From: an uncultured Lachnospiraceae bacterium
Lineage (GTDB): Bacteria; Bacillota_A; Clostridia; Lachnospirales; Lachnospiraceae
Direction of reading: 5' to 3'
Assembly (NCBI GenBank): GCA_947178085.1
Contig: CAMWWS010000031.1
Location: 1 to 13,863, forward strand
DNA length: 13,863 nt
Shown here: one piece after another, positions 6,907 to 13,863 of the stretch
How the letters are laid out: the number at the start of each line of letters is the position of its first letter
Position numbering within the stretch: position 1 is the stretch's first letter
The notes under the pieces: model-generated
Seen by the model: only the letters and a program-made list of their open reading frames with translations
What the model was told of the DNA's origin: nothing
Database searches by the model: none
Position numbers and translations under genes: made by a program

Positions 6907-6924
6907 TGTTACAACTTTGTAACA
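6907..6924. promoter_or_regulatory. WalR-type box and perfect palindrome just downstream of the -10
   Basis: TGTTACAA and TTGTAACA flank a two-base centre (CT), giving a perfect 8-bp inverted repeat. The same bases read as TGTTAC-N5-TGTAAC, an exact fit to the WalR (YycF) consensus TGTWAH-N5-TGTWAH known from Bacillus and Staphylococcus, whose regulon is cell-wall hydrolases such as the gene immediately downstream. It lies at about +5 to +22, where binding would more likely repress than activate. Other dimeric repressors could read the same palindrome. Confidence 0.55.
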
Positions 6925-6959
6925 ATTGGAAAATAATTATGACCAATTTGGAGGTTTTT

Positions 6960-8294
6960 ATGAAAAGAAAAAGCGTGAAAATCGCAGCGTGTACAATGGC
7001 AGCGGTGATTGCATTTTCGGGGATAAGGCTGACGGCGGATGCAGCAGGGGATTTGAACTCTGTACTTCCATCAGCGGGAATCAATTATTATTTATCTCCT
7101 TCTGATAAATCGACTTCCCTTTCTGATATAAAAGAAGATGTAGAGAGAGCTAACAGCAGTGGTCTGACTGCATCTACCGTAGAAACCGGAGTACAGGGAC
7201 AGGAAGAAATTCCGGTTGATGGCAGCGGGAATGATGATAATCAGCCTAAGATATCAAATAAGAAAATTGAAGATATTATTGTTTTCAGTGAAGGATATAC
7301 AAAGGATTTGAAAGAAGCTTCAAATTCGGATAAATATAACGACGAGGAAGAGGGCTTCAAGAATCTTGTTATCGCACAGGTACGCAGTTATGTGAATGTA
7401 AGGGATATCCCCAGCGAAGAAGGTAATATTGTAGGTAAGCTTTATAACAAATCCGTCGGAACATTTATTGAAGAGGTTGACGGATGGTATAAAATCAGCT
7501 CCGGTTCCGTTGAAGGTTATGTCAAGGGTGAATTTTGTGTGACCGGTGACGAAGCCGTAGAACTGGCTAAAGAAGTGGGAACCAGAATCGCAACAGTTAC
7601 TACGACAACGTTGTTTGTACGTGAGGCTCCGAGTCTTGATGCACCGAAACTTGGTATGGTGCCGATTGACGACCAGTTAATTGTTACAGAAGAATTAGAC
7701 GGATGGCTGGAAGTAAATATAGAGGAAGGTAACGGTTATGTATCTGCGGATTATGTAAAGTTATCTACCGAATTTGTAAAAGCTGAATCTATTGCAGAGG
7801 AAAAAGCCAGACTTGCAAAGGAAAAGGAAGCAAGAGAGGCGGCACAGGCAGCGGCTAGGAAAGCTTCGCAGGAAGCTGCTTCGTCATCATCTTCTTCAAA
7901 TAACGGTTCTTCCCAAAATGCAGTAACTTATGCTGTATCGGGTGGAAGCGAAACAGGTCAGGCGGTTGCAAATTATGCGCTTCAGTTTGTCGGAAATCCT
8001 TATGTGTACGGCGGAACCAGCCTTACAAACGGTGCTGACTGCTCAGGATTCGTTATGAGCGTATATAATAATTTTGGTGTAAGCCTGCCGCATTCTTCCT
8101 CAGCGGACAGACATGTAGGCGCCGCTGTAGACGGACTGGAAAATGCACAGCCGGGCGATATTATCTGTTATTCGGGACACGTAGCGCTTTACATCGGCAA
8201 CGGTCAGATTGTTCATGCATCTACCAGCAAGACAGGTATTATCGTATCAAGTGCTTCATACCGTTCCATTCTTTCTATCAGAAGAATCTTCTAA
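6960..8294 (+). CDS. Secreted NlpC/P60 peptidoglycan endopeptidase with two SH3 domains
   Basis: This is a 444-residue exported wall hydrolase. A signal peptide (MKRK, hydrophobic core, cleavage near residue 29) leads to an acidic, low-complexity region (30-135). Two bacterial SH3 domains follow (about 138-192 and 208-268), likely binding peptidoglycan. Next come a charged Ala/Glu/Lys helical linker (275-306), a Ser-rich stretch and a C-terminal NlpC/P60 domain (about 332-444). The catalytic triad is visible as C361 (DCSGF), H407 (GHVALYIG) and H419 (VHAS). Enzymes of this build cut D-Glu to diamino-acid bonds in stem peptides during growth or separation. The ATG at 6960 is chosen because GGAGG lies 5 nt upstream and it opens the signal peptide; 18 codons upstream are open but lack features. 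It has its own promoter, a WalR-like box and a terminator. Confidence 0.94.
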   Translation: MKRKSVKIAACTMAAVIAFSGIRLTADAAGDLNSVLPSAGINYYLSPSDKSTSLSDIKEDVERANSSGLTASTVETGVQGQEEIPVDGSGNDDNQPKISNKKIEDIIVFSEGYTKDLKEASNSDKYNDEEEGFKNLVIAQVRSYVNVRDIPSEEGNIVGKLYNKSVGTFIEEVDGWYKISSGSVEGYVKGEFCVTGDEAVELAKEVGTRIATVTTTTLFVREAPSLDAPKLGMVPIDDQLIVTEELDGWLEVNIEEGNGYVSADYVKLSTEFVKAESIAEEKARLAKEKEAREAAQAAARKASQEAASSSSSSNNGSSQNAVTYAVSGGSETGQAVANYALQFVGNPYVYGGTSLTNGADCSGFVMSVYNNFGVSLPHSSSADRHVGAAVDGLENAQPGDIICYSGHVALYIGNGQIVHASTSKTGIIVSSASYRSILSIRRIF

Positions 8295-8306
8295 TTTAAA
8301 TATATA

Positions 8307-8345
8307 AAAAAGGGCAGTCGGCATATGTACCGGCTGTCCTTTTTG
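8307..8345 (+). terminator. Intrinsic terminator after the NlpC/P60 gene
   Basis: AAAAGGGCAGTCGG pairs with CCGGCTGTCCTTTT (two G-U pairs) around a CATATGTA loop, ending in TTTTT. It begins 12 nt after the stop codon. The A-run on the left makes it able to work for both strands, but no gene reads towards it from the right. Confidence 0.9.
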
Positions 8346-8381
8346 CATTCCTTTAATCCTGCCACAATCTTGCAACACTTA

Positions 8382-8411
8382 TTGCAACCTATAGGAAGAA
8401 TATGGTATAAT
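8382..8411 (+). promoter_or_regulatory. Sigma-A promoter of hpf
   Basis: TTGCAA (8382-8387), 18-bp spacer, consensus TATAAT (8406-8411). A second TTGCAAC copy lies 12 bp further upstream (8370-8376). Start of transcription is expected near 8418, inside the inverted repeat that follows. Confidence 0.75.
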
Positions 8412-8438
8412 AAGCTCAAGCTTAAGCAGCTTGAGCTT
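8412..8438. repeat. Perfect 11-bp inverted repeat at the hpf transcription start
   Basis: AAGCTCAAGCT (8412-8422) and AGCTTGAGCTT (8428-8438) are exact reverse complements around a five-base centre (TAAGC). The repeat begins on the base after the -10 hexamer, so it covers the start site. It may act as an operator that blocks polymerase, or as a 5'-terminal mRNA stem. No known regulator consensus is recognised. Confidence 0.65.
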
Positions 8439-8489
8439 GAGATAGAATGTAATGCTATGGGCAAAATCCAATGAAAGGGATGAGAGACT

Positions 8490-9017
8490 ATGAAATTTGT
8501 AATTGTTGGAAAGAATATTGACGTAACAGAAGGATTAAAAACAGCCGTAGAGGATAAAATCGGTAAGCTGGAAAAGTATTTTTCAGAAGAGACGGAAGTA
8601 CATGTTACATTGAGCGTTGAAAAGGACAGACAGAAGATTGAAGTTACGATTCCGATGAAGGGAAATATCATTCGTTCAGAGCAGGTCAGCAGCGATATGT
8701 ATGTTTCCATTGATTTAGTAGAAGAAATCATAGAAAGACAGTTGAAGAAATATAAGACTAAACTTACGGACAGGCAGCAGGCGGCAGGATATTTTAAGCA
8801 AGAGTATATTGAAAAAGATTTTATGGACGAAGAAGATGTGCAGATAATTCGTACAAAGAAGTTCGATATTAAACCAATGTATCCGGAAGATGCATGTGTA
8901 CAGATGGAACTGCTCGGACATAATTTCTTTGTATTCTGTAATGCAGAGACAAATCAGGTTAATGTCGTATATAAGAGGAAAGGAAATACTTACGGACTGA
9001 TTGAACCGGAAGAGTGA
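8490..9017 (+). CDS. hpf: Ribosome hibernation promoting factor, long form
   Basis: This 175-residue protein matches the long HPF of Gram-positive bacteria. The N-terminal S30AE/YfiA domain (about 1-100) binds the 30S decoding region. After a linker (about 100-118), the C-terminal dimerisation domain (about 119-175; IIRTKKFDIKPMYPEDA, then NVVYKRKGNTYGLIEPEE) brings two 70S ribosomes together as inactive 100S dimers. The start ATG at 8490 is preceded by AAAGGGATGAGAG and opens directly with the first strand (MKFVIVGKNIDVTEGL). It is monocistronic, with its own promoter, a start-site inverted repeat and a terminator. Expression is usually raised in stationary phase or stress. The sequence shows a candidate operator but not the regulator. 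Confidence 0.96.
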   Translation: MKFVIVGKNIDVTEGLKTAVEDKIGKLEKYFSEETEVHVTLSVEKDRQKIEVTIPMKGNIIRSEQVSSDMYVSIDLVEEIIERQLKKYKTKLTDRQQAAGYFKQEYIEKDFMDEEDVQIIRTKKFDIKPMYPEDACVQMELLGHNFFVFCNAETNQVNVVYKRKGNTYGLIEPEE

Positions 9018-9051
9018 AATTCATAGTTAAACTTCATATTGAAAATTGTAG

Positions 9052-9084
9052 ACCTGTGGGCTGACATAACCCACAGGTTTTTTT
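9052..9084 (+). terminator. Intrinsic terminator after hpf
   Basis: ACCTGTGGG (9052-9060) pairs perfectly with CCCACAGGT (9070-9078) around a nine-base loop, followed by a run of seven T ending at 9084. It starts 35 nt after the hpf stop. Confidence 0.93.
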
Positions 9085-9126
9085 CATATATAAATTGTGA
9101 AGGTTGAAAGAATGCAAGGTATATAT

Positions 9127-10239
9127 ATGAAGAAAATCAGATGGGGTATCAGGTTTGAACTGGTTTTGCTTGCGGCGACAGTGTGTATAATTTTGGTAAA
9201 GGAAATACGTATGGGAAACCAAAATGAAACGCTGCCGGTGCAGGAGGAAGTAAGCGAAAGTGGGGAAGCAGTTGAAGTATCGGCGGATGGAAGCTACATA
9301 AAATGGGTGGAGTTTAACATTACCTGTGAAGCAATGAGCAAAGCATATGAACTTGATGTAGCTTCTTATAAGGACGAGATACATGTGGACTGGATAGATC
9401 TGCTTGCATATGTAGGTACGCTGAATGGAGGCAAATTCGACAGAAAAAGCGTGTCAAAAATACAGGAAACAGCGGAAAAACTTCAGTCAGGTGAAACTAC
9501 TATCGAGGAACTGACAAAGGATATGAAATATTTTGATTATTATAGGGAAGCGTATGATGCGGTGCTGGGCGGCATGGTCGGTGAATTTTCCATAGAGACG
9601 CTTGGCGATTCGGGGGAGAAGGAGTGGAAAAACTATTATGGACTCAAGGCTTTTTCACCGATTGCAAAAGGATTTGACTACAGCCATTATGATGATTTCG
9701 GCTCTTCCAGAAGCTACGGCTATGCAAGGCCGCATCTGGGGCATGATATGATGGGGCAGATAGGAACGCCGATTATCGCCATAGAATCAGGCTATGTGGA
9801 AGCGATTGGGTGGAATCAGTATGGAGGATGGCGCATCGGTATTCGCAGTTTCGATGGGAAACGATATTATTATTATGCACATATGAGACAGAATTTTCCT
9901 TATAATAAGGAACTGGAAGAAGGAAGTATTGTGACAGCCGGAGATGTAATCGGATACATGGGACATACGGGATACAGCGTAAAAGAAAATGTAAACAATA
10001 TAGAGGTCGTACATCTGCACTGGGGATTGGAACTTATTTTTGACGAGTCTCAGAAAGACAGTAACAACGAGATATGGATAGATTGTTATGAACTGACCAA
10101 GTTCCTCTACCGTAATCGCAGCGAGACCGTAAAGGAAGAAGAGACCAAAGAGTGGCATAGAATCTATAATATGAAGGATCCGGCAGTTGAGAAAGCAGTA
10201 GAAGAGCAGTCAGGAGGTGGGTCAGTTTTTTTAAACTAG
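9127..10239 (+). CDS. Membrane-anchored M23 (LytM-type) metallopeptidase
   Basis: The 370-residue product has an N-terminal signal anchor (basic MKKIRWGIRF, hydrophobic about 10-26), a helical region of about 120 residues (60-175) that I do not recognise, and an M23 domain (about 178-308). Zinc ligands and catalytic histidines are complete: H203 and D207 in HLGHD, H252 in YAHMR, and H296/H298 in HLHWG. M23 enzymes cut peptidoglycan cross-bridges or stem peptides, here outside the membrane. The polar C-terminal tail (about 309-370) is unusual in length. Start choice is uncertain: ATG 9127 has AAGG 7 nt upstream and opens the anchor; ATG 9112 also has AAGG at good spacing; GTG 9097 is possible. 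Only 42 bp separate it from the hpf terminator. A weak promoter (CTGACA 9061-9066, CATATA 9085-9090) would overlap that terminator. Confidence 0.9.
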   Translation: MKKIRWGIRFELVLLAATVCIILVKEIRMGNQNETLPVQEEVSESGEAVEVSADGSYIKWVEFNITCEAMSKAYELDVASYKDEIHVDWIDLLAYVGTLNGGKFDRKSVSKIQETAEKLQSGETTIEELTKDMKYFDYYREAYDAVLGGMVGEFSIETLGDSGEKEWKNYYGLKAFSPIAKGFDYSHYDDFGSSRSYGYARPHLGHDMMGQIGTPIIAIESGYVEAIGWNQYGGWRIGIRSFDGKRYYYYAHMRQNFPYNKELEEGSIVTAGDVIGYMGHTGYSVKENVNNIEVVHLHWGLELIFDESQKDSNNEIWIDCYELTKFLYRNRSETVKEEETKEWHRIYNMKDPAVEKAVEEQSGGGSVFLN

Positions 10240-10277
10240 TTATTGAAAACTAACCCTGATTCAGATATACTTTTTAT

Positions 10278-10283
10278 TATAAT
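10278..10283 (+). promoter_or_regulatory. Candidate -10 element for the chemotaxis gene
   Basis: A consensus TATAAT lies 47 nt before the ATG at 10331, but no recognisable -35 sits 16-18 bp upstream (CCTGAT at that place) and there is no TG extension. No good sigma-D (TAAA-N15-GCCGATAA) pattern is seen either. Confidence 0.35.
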
Positions 10284-10330
10284 GTAGGAAATTGCAGTAA
10301 TCGTAAATCGTATTTGATAGGAGAGGGACT

Positions 10331-12025
10331 ATGGGAGAAAAAACAAACGAAGTATCAGAAAAAAAGAGTCAGGCGGCGCAGCTAAAAAAGCTGGTTCATC
10401 AGGCATTGCTGGCAGTGGCAGTAGGAGCCGTGCTCCTGGTTGGATTCATCCTGTTTAACATGGCAATGTCAAGCATACATAGTGCGCAGATCAATACAAC
10501 CGTGGCACTGAATCAGTATAGAATTGCATCCAAGACTTTGACTTATAATATACAGTCTTATGCTGTCACGGGAGAACGGAAATATTATGATAACTATATG
10601 AAGGAATTGAATGAGGACCAGAATAGGGAACAGGCGCTTAAAACCTTAGAGAAATGCGACCTCAAGGAAGACGAATGGACGAGCTTAAACCAGATTGCCA
10701 CAATGTCAGATGAGCTTGTTCCGCTGGAAATAGCGGCAATTGAATATGTGCAGGCTGGCGACTTGGAAGCTGCGCAGGCGTGTGTGTTCAGTGCAGAGTA
10801 TGAGGATACGGTTGACCGAATAAGTCAAAAGACGGATGAAACAATCCTTGCCATATTAGAAAGGAAAGACAGCAGACAGGCAGGGGTAAAGGTAATGCAA
10901 TACATTATTGAATTTATGTTTGCATTATCCTTCCTGTATCTTGTAAAAAAGTTTACCAAGACAATAAAATTCTCCGAAAAAGAGCTTTTAGAGCCAATCA
11001 TGAAAGTGTCAGACCAGATGACTGTGCTTGCAGGCGGTGAATTTCATGTGGCACTCGACATGGAGGAAGACGAGAGCGAAGTCGGAAAGATGGTTGCCGC
11101 AATTGCTTTTATGAAGAAAAATCTGCTCGCCATGATAAATGAGATTACCCAGACGCTGGAAAAAATGGGGAATGGAAATTATCGGGTTGAGATAGAGCAG
11201 GAATATGTGGGTGAATTCGTAACGATTAAAGATTCTTTTATACAGATTGGCGAGAAGATGCGGGAAATGATTAAAACAATCCGCACTGTATCAAGCCAGA
11301 TTGACAGCGGCTCGGAACAGTTGGAGTTTGCTGCGCAGGATTTGGCGGAGAACTGTACGTTGCAGGCGGCTCAGGTATCGGAATTGATGACTTCATTTGA
11401 TGATATGACTAAGAGTATGGAAGAAAATGCACATGAAGCGGAAGAATCTGCAAAAATTGCTTCCAAAGCGAGTCTTACATTGGAAAGAGGAAATGAGAAG
11501 ATGCAGGAACTGAAAAATTCGATTCAGGAAGTCGGCAGATGTTCGGAACAGATTGGCACGATCATCAGTACGATAGAGGATATTGCATCCCAGACGAACC
11601 TTCTGGCTCTGAATGCAGCGATTGAGGCTGCAAGGGCAGGAGAAGCCGGAAGAGGTTTTGCCGTCGTGGCGGAGCAGGTGAAGAATCTGGCGAATGAATC
11701 GGCGAATGCAGCAGGCAGGACAACAGAGCTGATAGAGACAACTGTTGCGGTCATGGAAAAGAGCATTTCCATTGCAGAAGAAACGGAAGCCAACATGAAT
11801 GAAGTAATGACCGATACAAAAGCAGCTACGGAAAAAATGATGCAGATAGAGCAGATTCTGAAGAAAGACACAGCGCGCATGCAGGAATTGAATGAAAATG
11901 TAACGCAGGTTTCTTCTGCTGTCGATAACAATTCGGCAACATCGGAAGAAACAGCAGCTGTCAGCACAGAGCAGAAGTCACAGGTGGAAACAATGGTGGA
12001 TTTAATGGATAGATTTGAGATTTAG
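10331..12025 (+). CDS. Methyl-accepting chemotaxis protein
   Basis: This is a 564-residue transmembrane chemoreceptor. TM1 is near 24-46, an all-helical extracytoplasmic sensor of about 140 residues (47-185) resembles four-helix-bundle ligand domains, and TM2 is near 187-206. Two HAMP-like segments follow in tandem (about 219-265 and 268-313), then the cytoplasmic coiled-coil hairpin. The CheA/CheW-contacting tip is unmistakable at about 414-463 ([35 protein letters not shown]). Gln/Glu pairs on the flanking helices are probable methylation sites. Its ligand cannot be told. There is no C-terminal pentapeptide for CheR/CheB docking. The start ATG at 10331 has GGAGAGGG just upstream. No other chemotaxis or flagellar gene is in the window, so it works with components encoded elsewhere. 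No clear terminator follows it. Confidence 0.96.
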   Translation: MGEKTNEVSEKKSQAAQLKKLVHQALLAVAVGAVLLVGFILFNMAMSSIHSAQINTTVALNQYRIASKTLTYNIQSYAVTGERKYYDNYMKELNEDQNREQALKTLEKCDLKEDEWTSLNQIATMSDELVPLEIAAIEYVQAGDLEAAQACVFSAEYEDTVDRISQKTDETILAILERKDSRQAGVKVMQYIIEFMFALSFLYLVKKFTKTIKFSEKELLEPIMKVSDQMTVLAGGEFHVALDMEEDESEVGKMVAAIAFMKKNLLAMINEITQTLEKMGNGNYRVEIEQEYVGEFVTIKDSFIQIGEKMREMIKTIRTVSSQIDSGSEQLEFAAQDLAENCTLQAAQVSELMTSFDDMTKSMEENAHEAEESAKIASKASLTLERGNEKMQELKNSIQEVGRCSEQIGTIISTIEDIASQTNLLALNAAIEAARAGEAGRGFAVVAEQVKNLANESANAAGRTTELIETTVAVMEKSISIAEETEANMNEVMTDTKAATEKMMQIEQILKKDTARMQELNENVTQVSSAVDNNSATSEETAAVSTEQKSQVETMVDLMDRFEI

Positions 12026-12066
12026 ATGTTTCTGTGGCTATGATTTAATTAAGAGTATGTTGTTCA

Positions 12067-12095
12067 TTGCAAAACCGCTGTCTCTATGATACAAT
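12067..12095 (+). promoter_or_regulatory. Promoter of the thiolase-crotonase operon
   Basis: TTGCAA (12067-12072), 17-bp spacer, TACAAT (12090-12095) with an extended -10 TG (12087-12088). The expected transcript carries a leader of roughly 90 nt before the thiolase ATG at 12193. No Rex-type site (TTGTTAA-N4-TTAACAA) is visible. Confidence 0.75.
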
Positions 12096-12108
12096 AAGAA
12101 ACGATGGA

Positions 12109-12133
12109 CAATGGTAAGGAGTGTTTATCATTG
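12109..12133 (+). other. Leader hairpin upstream of the thiolase gene
   Basis: CAATGGTAA (12109-12117) pairs with TTATCATTG (12125-12133), with one G-U pair, around a seven-base loop GGAGTGT. Further down the leader AATAATATT occurs twice (in 12144-12167). The hairpin could stabilise the 5' end; no known riboswitch is recognised. Confidence 0.4.
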
Positions 12134-12192
12134 TGAGCAGGAAAATAATATTTTCATAATAATATTTAATAAATTAAATGGAGGAGAAGGAT

Positions 12193-13383
12193 ATGGCAAA
12201 AAAAGTAGTTTTGGCAGGCGCATGTCGTACTGCAATCGGAACAATGGGCGGTGCTCTCAGTACAACTCCGGCACCGGTTTTGGGTTCTATAGTTATTAAG
12301 GAAGCATTGAGCAGGGCAGGAGTTCCGGCAGACGCTGTAGACCATGTGTATATGGGCTGTGTTATTCAGGCAGGTCTGGGACAGAACGTGGCTCGTCAGG
12401 CATCTATTAAAGCAGGTTTGCCGATTACGACACCGGCTGTAACGGTAAATGTTGTATGTGGTTCAGGTCTTAACTGTGTCAATATGGCTGCACAGATGAT
12501 TATTGCAGGAGACGCTGATGTAGTAGTTGCTGGAGGTATGGAGAATATGTCTATGGCTCCTTATGCTGCTATGCAGGGACGTTACGGCTATAGAATGAAC
12601 AATGCAACACTTGTTGATACTATGGTAAATGACGCATTGTGGGATGCTTTCAATGGTTATCATATGGGAATTACTGCTGAAAACGTTGCTGAAAAGTATG
12701 GGCTGACAAGAGAGCAGCTGGATGAGTTTGCTGCATGGTCACAGCAGAAATGTGAGAAGGCTCAGGCTGAAGGTAAGTTTAAAGACGAAATCGTTCCCGT
12801 AGAAGTTAAGAAGAAAAAAGAGACAGTTATCGTGGATACGGATGAAGGACCTCGTGCAGGCGTTACAGTAGAGAGTATTTCCAAACTTCGTCCTGCTTTC
12901 AAGCCGGATGGCGGTATCGTTACAGCTGCTAACTCATCAGGTATCAATGACGGAGCTGCGGCAATCGTTGTTATGAGCGAAGAAAAAGCAAAAGAATTAG
13001 GCGTTAAACCGATGGCAACATTCGTAGCAGGCGCACTTGGCGGCGTAGATCCTTCTATCATGGGCGTAGGTCCTGTTCCCGCTACACAGAAAGCTATGGC
13101 AAAAGCCGGCATGAAGATTGACGACTTTGATTTAATCGAAGCTAATGAAGCATTCGCAGCACAGTCTCTTGCCGTTCAGAAAGATTTAGGATTCAGCAAT
13201 GACGTGCTTAATGTAAACGGCGGTGCAATCGCACTCGGACATCCCGTAGGAGCATCAGGCTGCCGTATCCTTGTAACACTGCTTCATGAGATGGAAAAAC
13301 GTGACGCAAAGAAAGGTCTTGCAACACTTTGTATCGGCGGCGGCATGGGCTGCGCTACAATCGTAGAAAAATACGAAGAGTAA
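12193..13383 (+). CDS. thlA: Acetyl-CoA acetyltransferase (thiolase)
   Basis: This 396-residue enzyme is of standard thiolase length. It condenses two acetyl-CoA to acetoacetyl-CoA, the first step of C4 (butyrate) synthesis in the cytoplasm. The acyl-accepting nucleophile is C89 in VCGSGLN, H350 lies in the [14 protein letters not shown] motif, and the second catalytic cysteine is C380 in CIGGGMG. NEAFAAQ is at 318-324. The ATG at 12193 has GGAGGAGAAGG just upstream and opens the first strand; the ATG at 12178 would add five residues and lies within that ribosome binding site. Many codons end in T, consistent with high expression. It is followed after 107 bp by a crotonase gene, so it is the biosynthetic rather than degradative thiolase. 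The symbol follows clostridial usage. Confidence 0.96.
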   Translation: MAKKVVLAGACRTAIGTMGGALSTTPAPVLGSIVIKEALSRAGVPADAVDHVYMGCVIQAGLGQNVARQASIKAGLPITTPAVTVNVVCGSGLNCVNMAAQMIIAGDADVVVAGGMENMSMAPYAAMQGRYGYRMNNATLVDTMVNDALWDAFNGYHMGITAENVAEKYGLTREQLDEFAAWSQQKCEKAQAEGKFKDEIVPVEVKKKKETVIVDTDEGPRAGVTVESISKLRPAFKPDGGIVTAANSSGINDGAAAIVVMSEEKAKELGVKPMATFVAGALGGVDPSIMGVGPVPATQKAMAKAGMKIDDFDLIEANEAFAAQSLAVQKDLGFSNDVLNVNGGAIALGHPVGASGCRILVTLLHEMEKRDAKKGLATLCIGGGMGCATIVEKYEE

Positions 13384-13417
13384 TTCTAAGACAGTAAAGT
13401 ACACTGTCTAAGAATTA
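13381..13417 (+). other. Intergenic hairpin 1 (thiolase-crotonase)
   Basis: TAATTCTAAGACAGT (13381-13395, starting at the thiolase stop codon) pairs with 13403-13417 with one A-A mismatch, around a seven-base loop. No T-run follows, so read-through into the crotonase gene is expected. It resembles an mRNA-stabilising or processing hairpin. Confidence 0.6.
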
Positions 13418-13432
13418 CTATAGCTTCGTATA

Positions 13433-13458
13433 GGAGAATGACACAGGTGTCATTCTCC
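13433..13458. other. Intergenic hairpin 2 / perfect palindrome (thiolase-crotonase)
   Basis: GGAGAATGACAC (13433-13444) and GTGTCATTCTCC (13447-13458) are perfect reverse complements around two bases (AG). It is followed by ATCATAG, not a T-run. It ends 32 nt before the crotonase ATG and could partly halt or protect the transcript, or act as an operator. Confidence 0.65.
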
Positions 13459-13490
13459 ATCATAGAAATCTAAGGTAAGGAGACAAAATA

Positions 13491-13863
13491 ATGGAGTTTG
13501 TATTATATGAAGTAAAGGGACAGGTTGGGATTATCACAATCAACCGCGAGAAAGCGCTTAATGCTCTGAATTCCACTGTTCTTGAAGAACTGGACAAGAC
13601 ATTGGATGCAGTTGATTTAGACAATGTAAGATGTCTTATTTTGACAGGCGCAGGTGAGAAATCCTTCGTGGCAGGTGCGGATATCGGCGAGATGAGCACC
13701 TTAACCAAGGCTGAGGGAGAAGCATTTGGTAAAAAAGGAAATGATGTATTCCGTAAGCTGGAGACTTTCCCTATTCCCGTTATTGCAGCAGTGAACGGTT
13801 TTGCACTTGGCGGCGGCTGTGAGATTTCCATGAGCTGTGATATCAGAATCTGTTCCGACAATG
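13491..13863 (+). CDS. crt: Crotonase / 3-hydroxybutyryl-CoA dehydratase, 5' part
   Basis: The first 124 codons are present and the window edge cuts the gene; the family is usually about 260 residues. It belongs to the enoyl-CoA hydratase fold. The segment SFVAGADIGEM (58-68) and the glycines of GFALGGGCE (103-111) form the oxyanion hole, and E111 matches the first catalytic glutamate. The second catalytic glutamate lies beyond the edge. It interconverts 3-hydroxybutyryl-CoA and crotonyl-CoA. GGTAAGGAGAC precedes the ATG at 13491. Following a thiolase, this fits the butyrate operon of Lachnospiraceae (thl-crt-hbd-bcd-etf order in Butyrivibrio); the later genes are not in the window. Other enoyl-CoA hydratases are possible until the rest is read. 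Confidence 0.92.
   Translation, partial: MEFVLYEVKGQVGIITINREKALNALNSTVLEELDKTLDAVDLDNVRCLILTGAGEKSFVAGADIGEMSTLTKAEGEAFGKKGNDVFRKLETFPIPVIAAVNGFALGGGCEISMSCDIRICSDN

Noticed and set aside
8370..8388. Direct repeat of TTGCAAC before the hpf promoter as an operator
   Set aside because: One copy is the -35 itself; seven bases repeated twice is weak evidence on its own.
10240..10330. Sigma-D (flagellar) promoter for the chemoreceptor
   Set aside because: TAAA occurs at 10232-10235 but nothing close to GCCGATAA lies 14-16 bp downstream.
12144..12167. AATAATATT repeated twice in the thiolase leader
   Set aside because: Very AT-rich, short and without symmetry; likely chance in a low-complexity leader.
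12026..12192. Rex redox-repressor site upstream of thiolase
   Set aside because: Such sites are common at butyrate operons, but no TTGTTAA-N4-TTAACAA-like palindrome can be found here.
12111..12299. 62-codon open frame in the thiolase leader
   Set aside because: It runs through the thiolase ribosome binding site into the thiolase gene in another frame, lacks its own well-placed SD and has a low-complexity translation.
1..13863. Mobile elements, CRISPR, tRNA/rRNA genes, defence systems
   Set aside because: No transposase or integrase fragments, no regularly spaced repeats, no tRNA-like folds and no defence-type protein domains were found on either strand.

Overview
The window looks like chromosome of an anaerobic, low-GC Clostridia member, most likely of the Lachnospiraceae. 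The reasons are moderately AT-rich DNA, strong AGGAGG-type ribosome binding sites, sigma-A-like TTGACA/TATAAT promoters, and a butyrate-pathway start (thiolase, then crotonase) at the right edge. The genus cannot be named from the sequence alone. There are no rRNA or tRNA genes, CRISPR arrays, transposases or phage genes.

Layout, left to right. (1) 21-470, plus strand: a small Nudix hydrolase, convergent with what follows. (2) 471-629: an intergenic stretch with a long imperfect inverted repeat. (3) 630-4031, minus strand: a tightly packed operon of four genes in the order ECF sigma factor, six-helix membrane protein, ABC ATPase, ABC-2 type permease. The spacings are a 4-nt overlap, a 10-nt overlap and a 20-nt gap. 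The order recalls the Bacillus subtilis sigY-yxlCDEFG operon. Upstream of the sigma gene lie a cre-like palindrome, a 15-bp-phased direct repeat and a possible four-codon leader ORF. (4) 4198-4917, minus strand: a short-chain dehydrogenase resembling elongation factor P 5-aminopentanone reductase (YmfI). (5) 5017-6755, plus strand, divergent from the previous gene: thioredoxin reductase overlapping by 4 nt a secreted CAP/SCP protein with two 37-residue repeats. (6) 6960-8294: a secreted SH3-SH3-NlpC/P60 cell-wall hydrolase, with a clear promoter, a perfect WalR-type box just downstream of the -10 and a terminator. (7) 8490-9017: long-form ribosome hibernation factor, with its own promoter, a perfect 11-bp inverted repeat at the start site and a terminator. 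(8) 9127-10239: a membrane-anchored M23 (LytM) metallopeptidase. (9) 10331-12025: a methyl-accepting chemotaxis protein. (10) 12193-13863: acetyl-CoA acetyltransferase followed by a crotonase gene cut by the window edge, with two hairpins between them.

Functionally this is mostly housekeeping DNA: envelope remodelling (CAP protein, NlpC/P60, M23), redox (TrxB), translation accessory functions (HPF, probable EF-P modification), chemotaxis and C4 fermentation. The part least explained by known systems is the sigma/membrane protein/ABC cassette and its leader region. The most specific regulatory prediction is the WalR-like box at the NlpC/P60 gene. I see no sign of a wholly new enzymatic or defence system.
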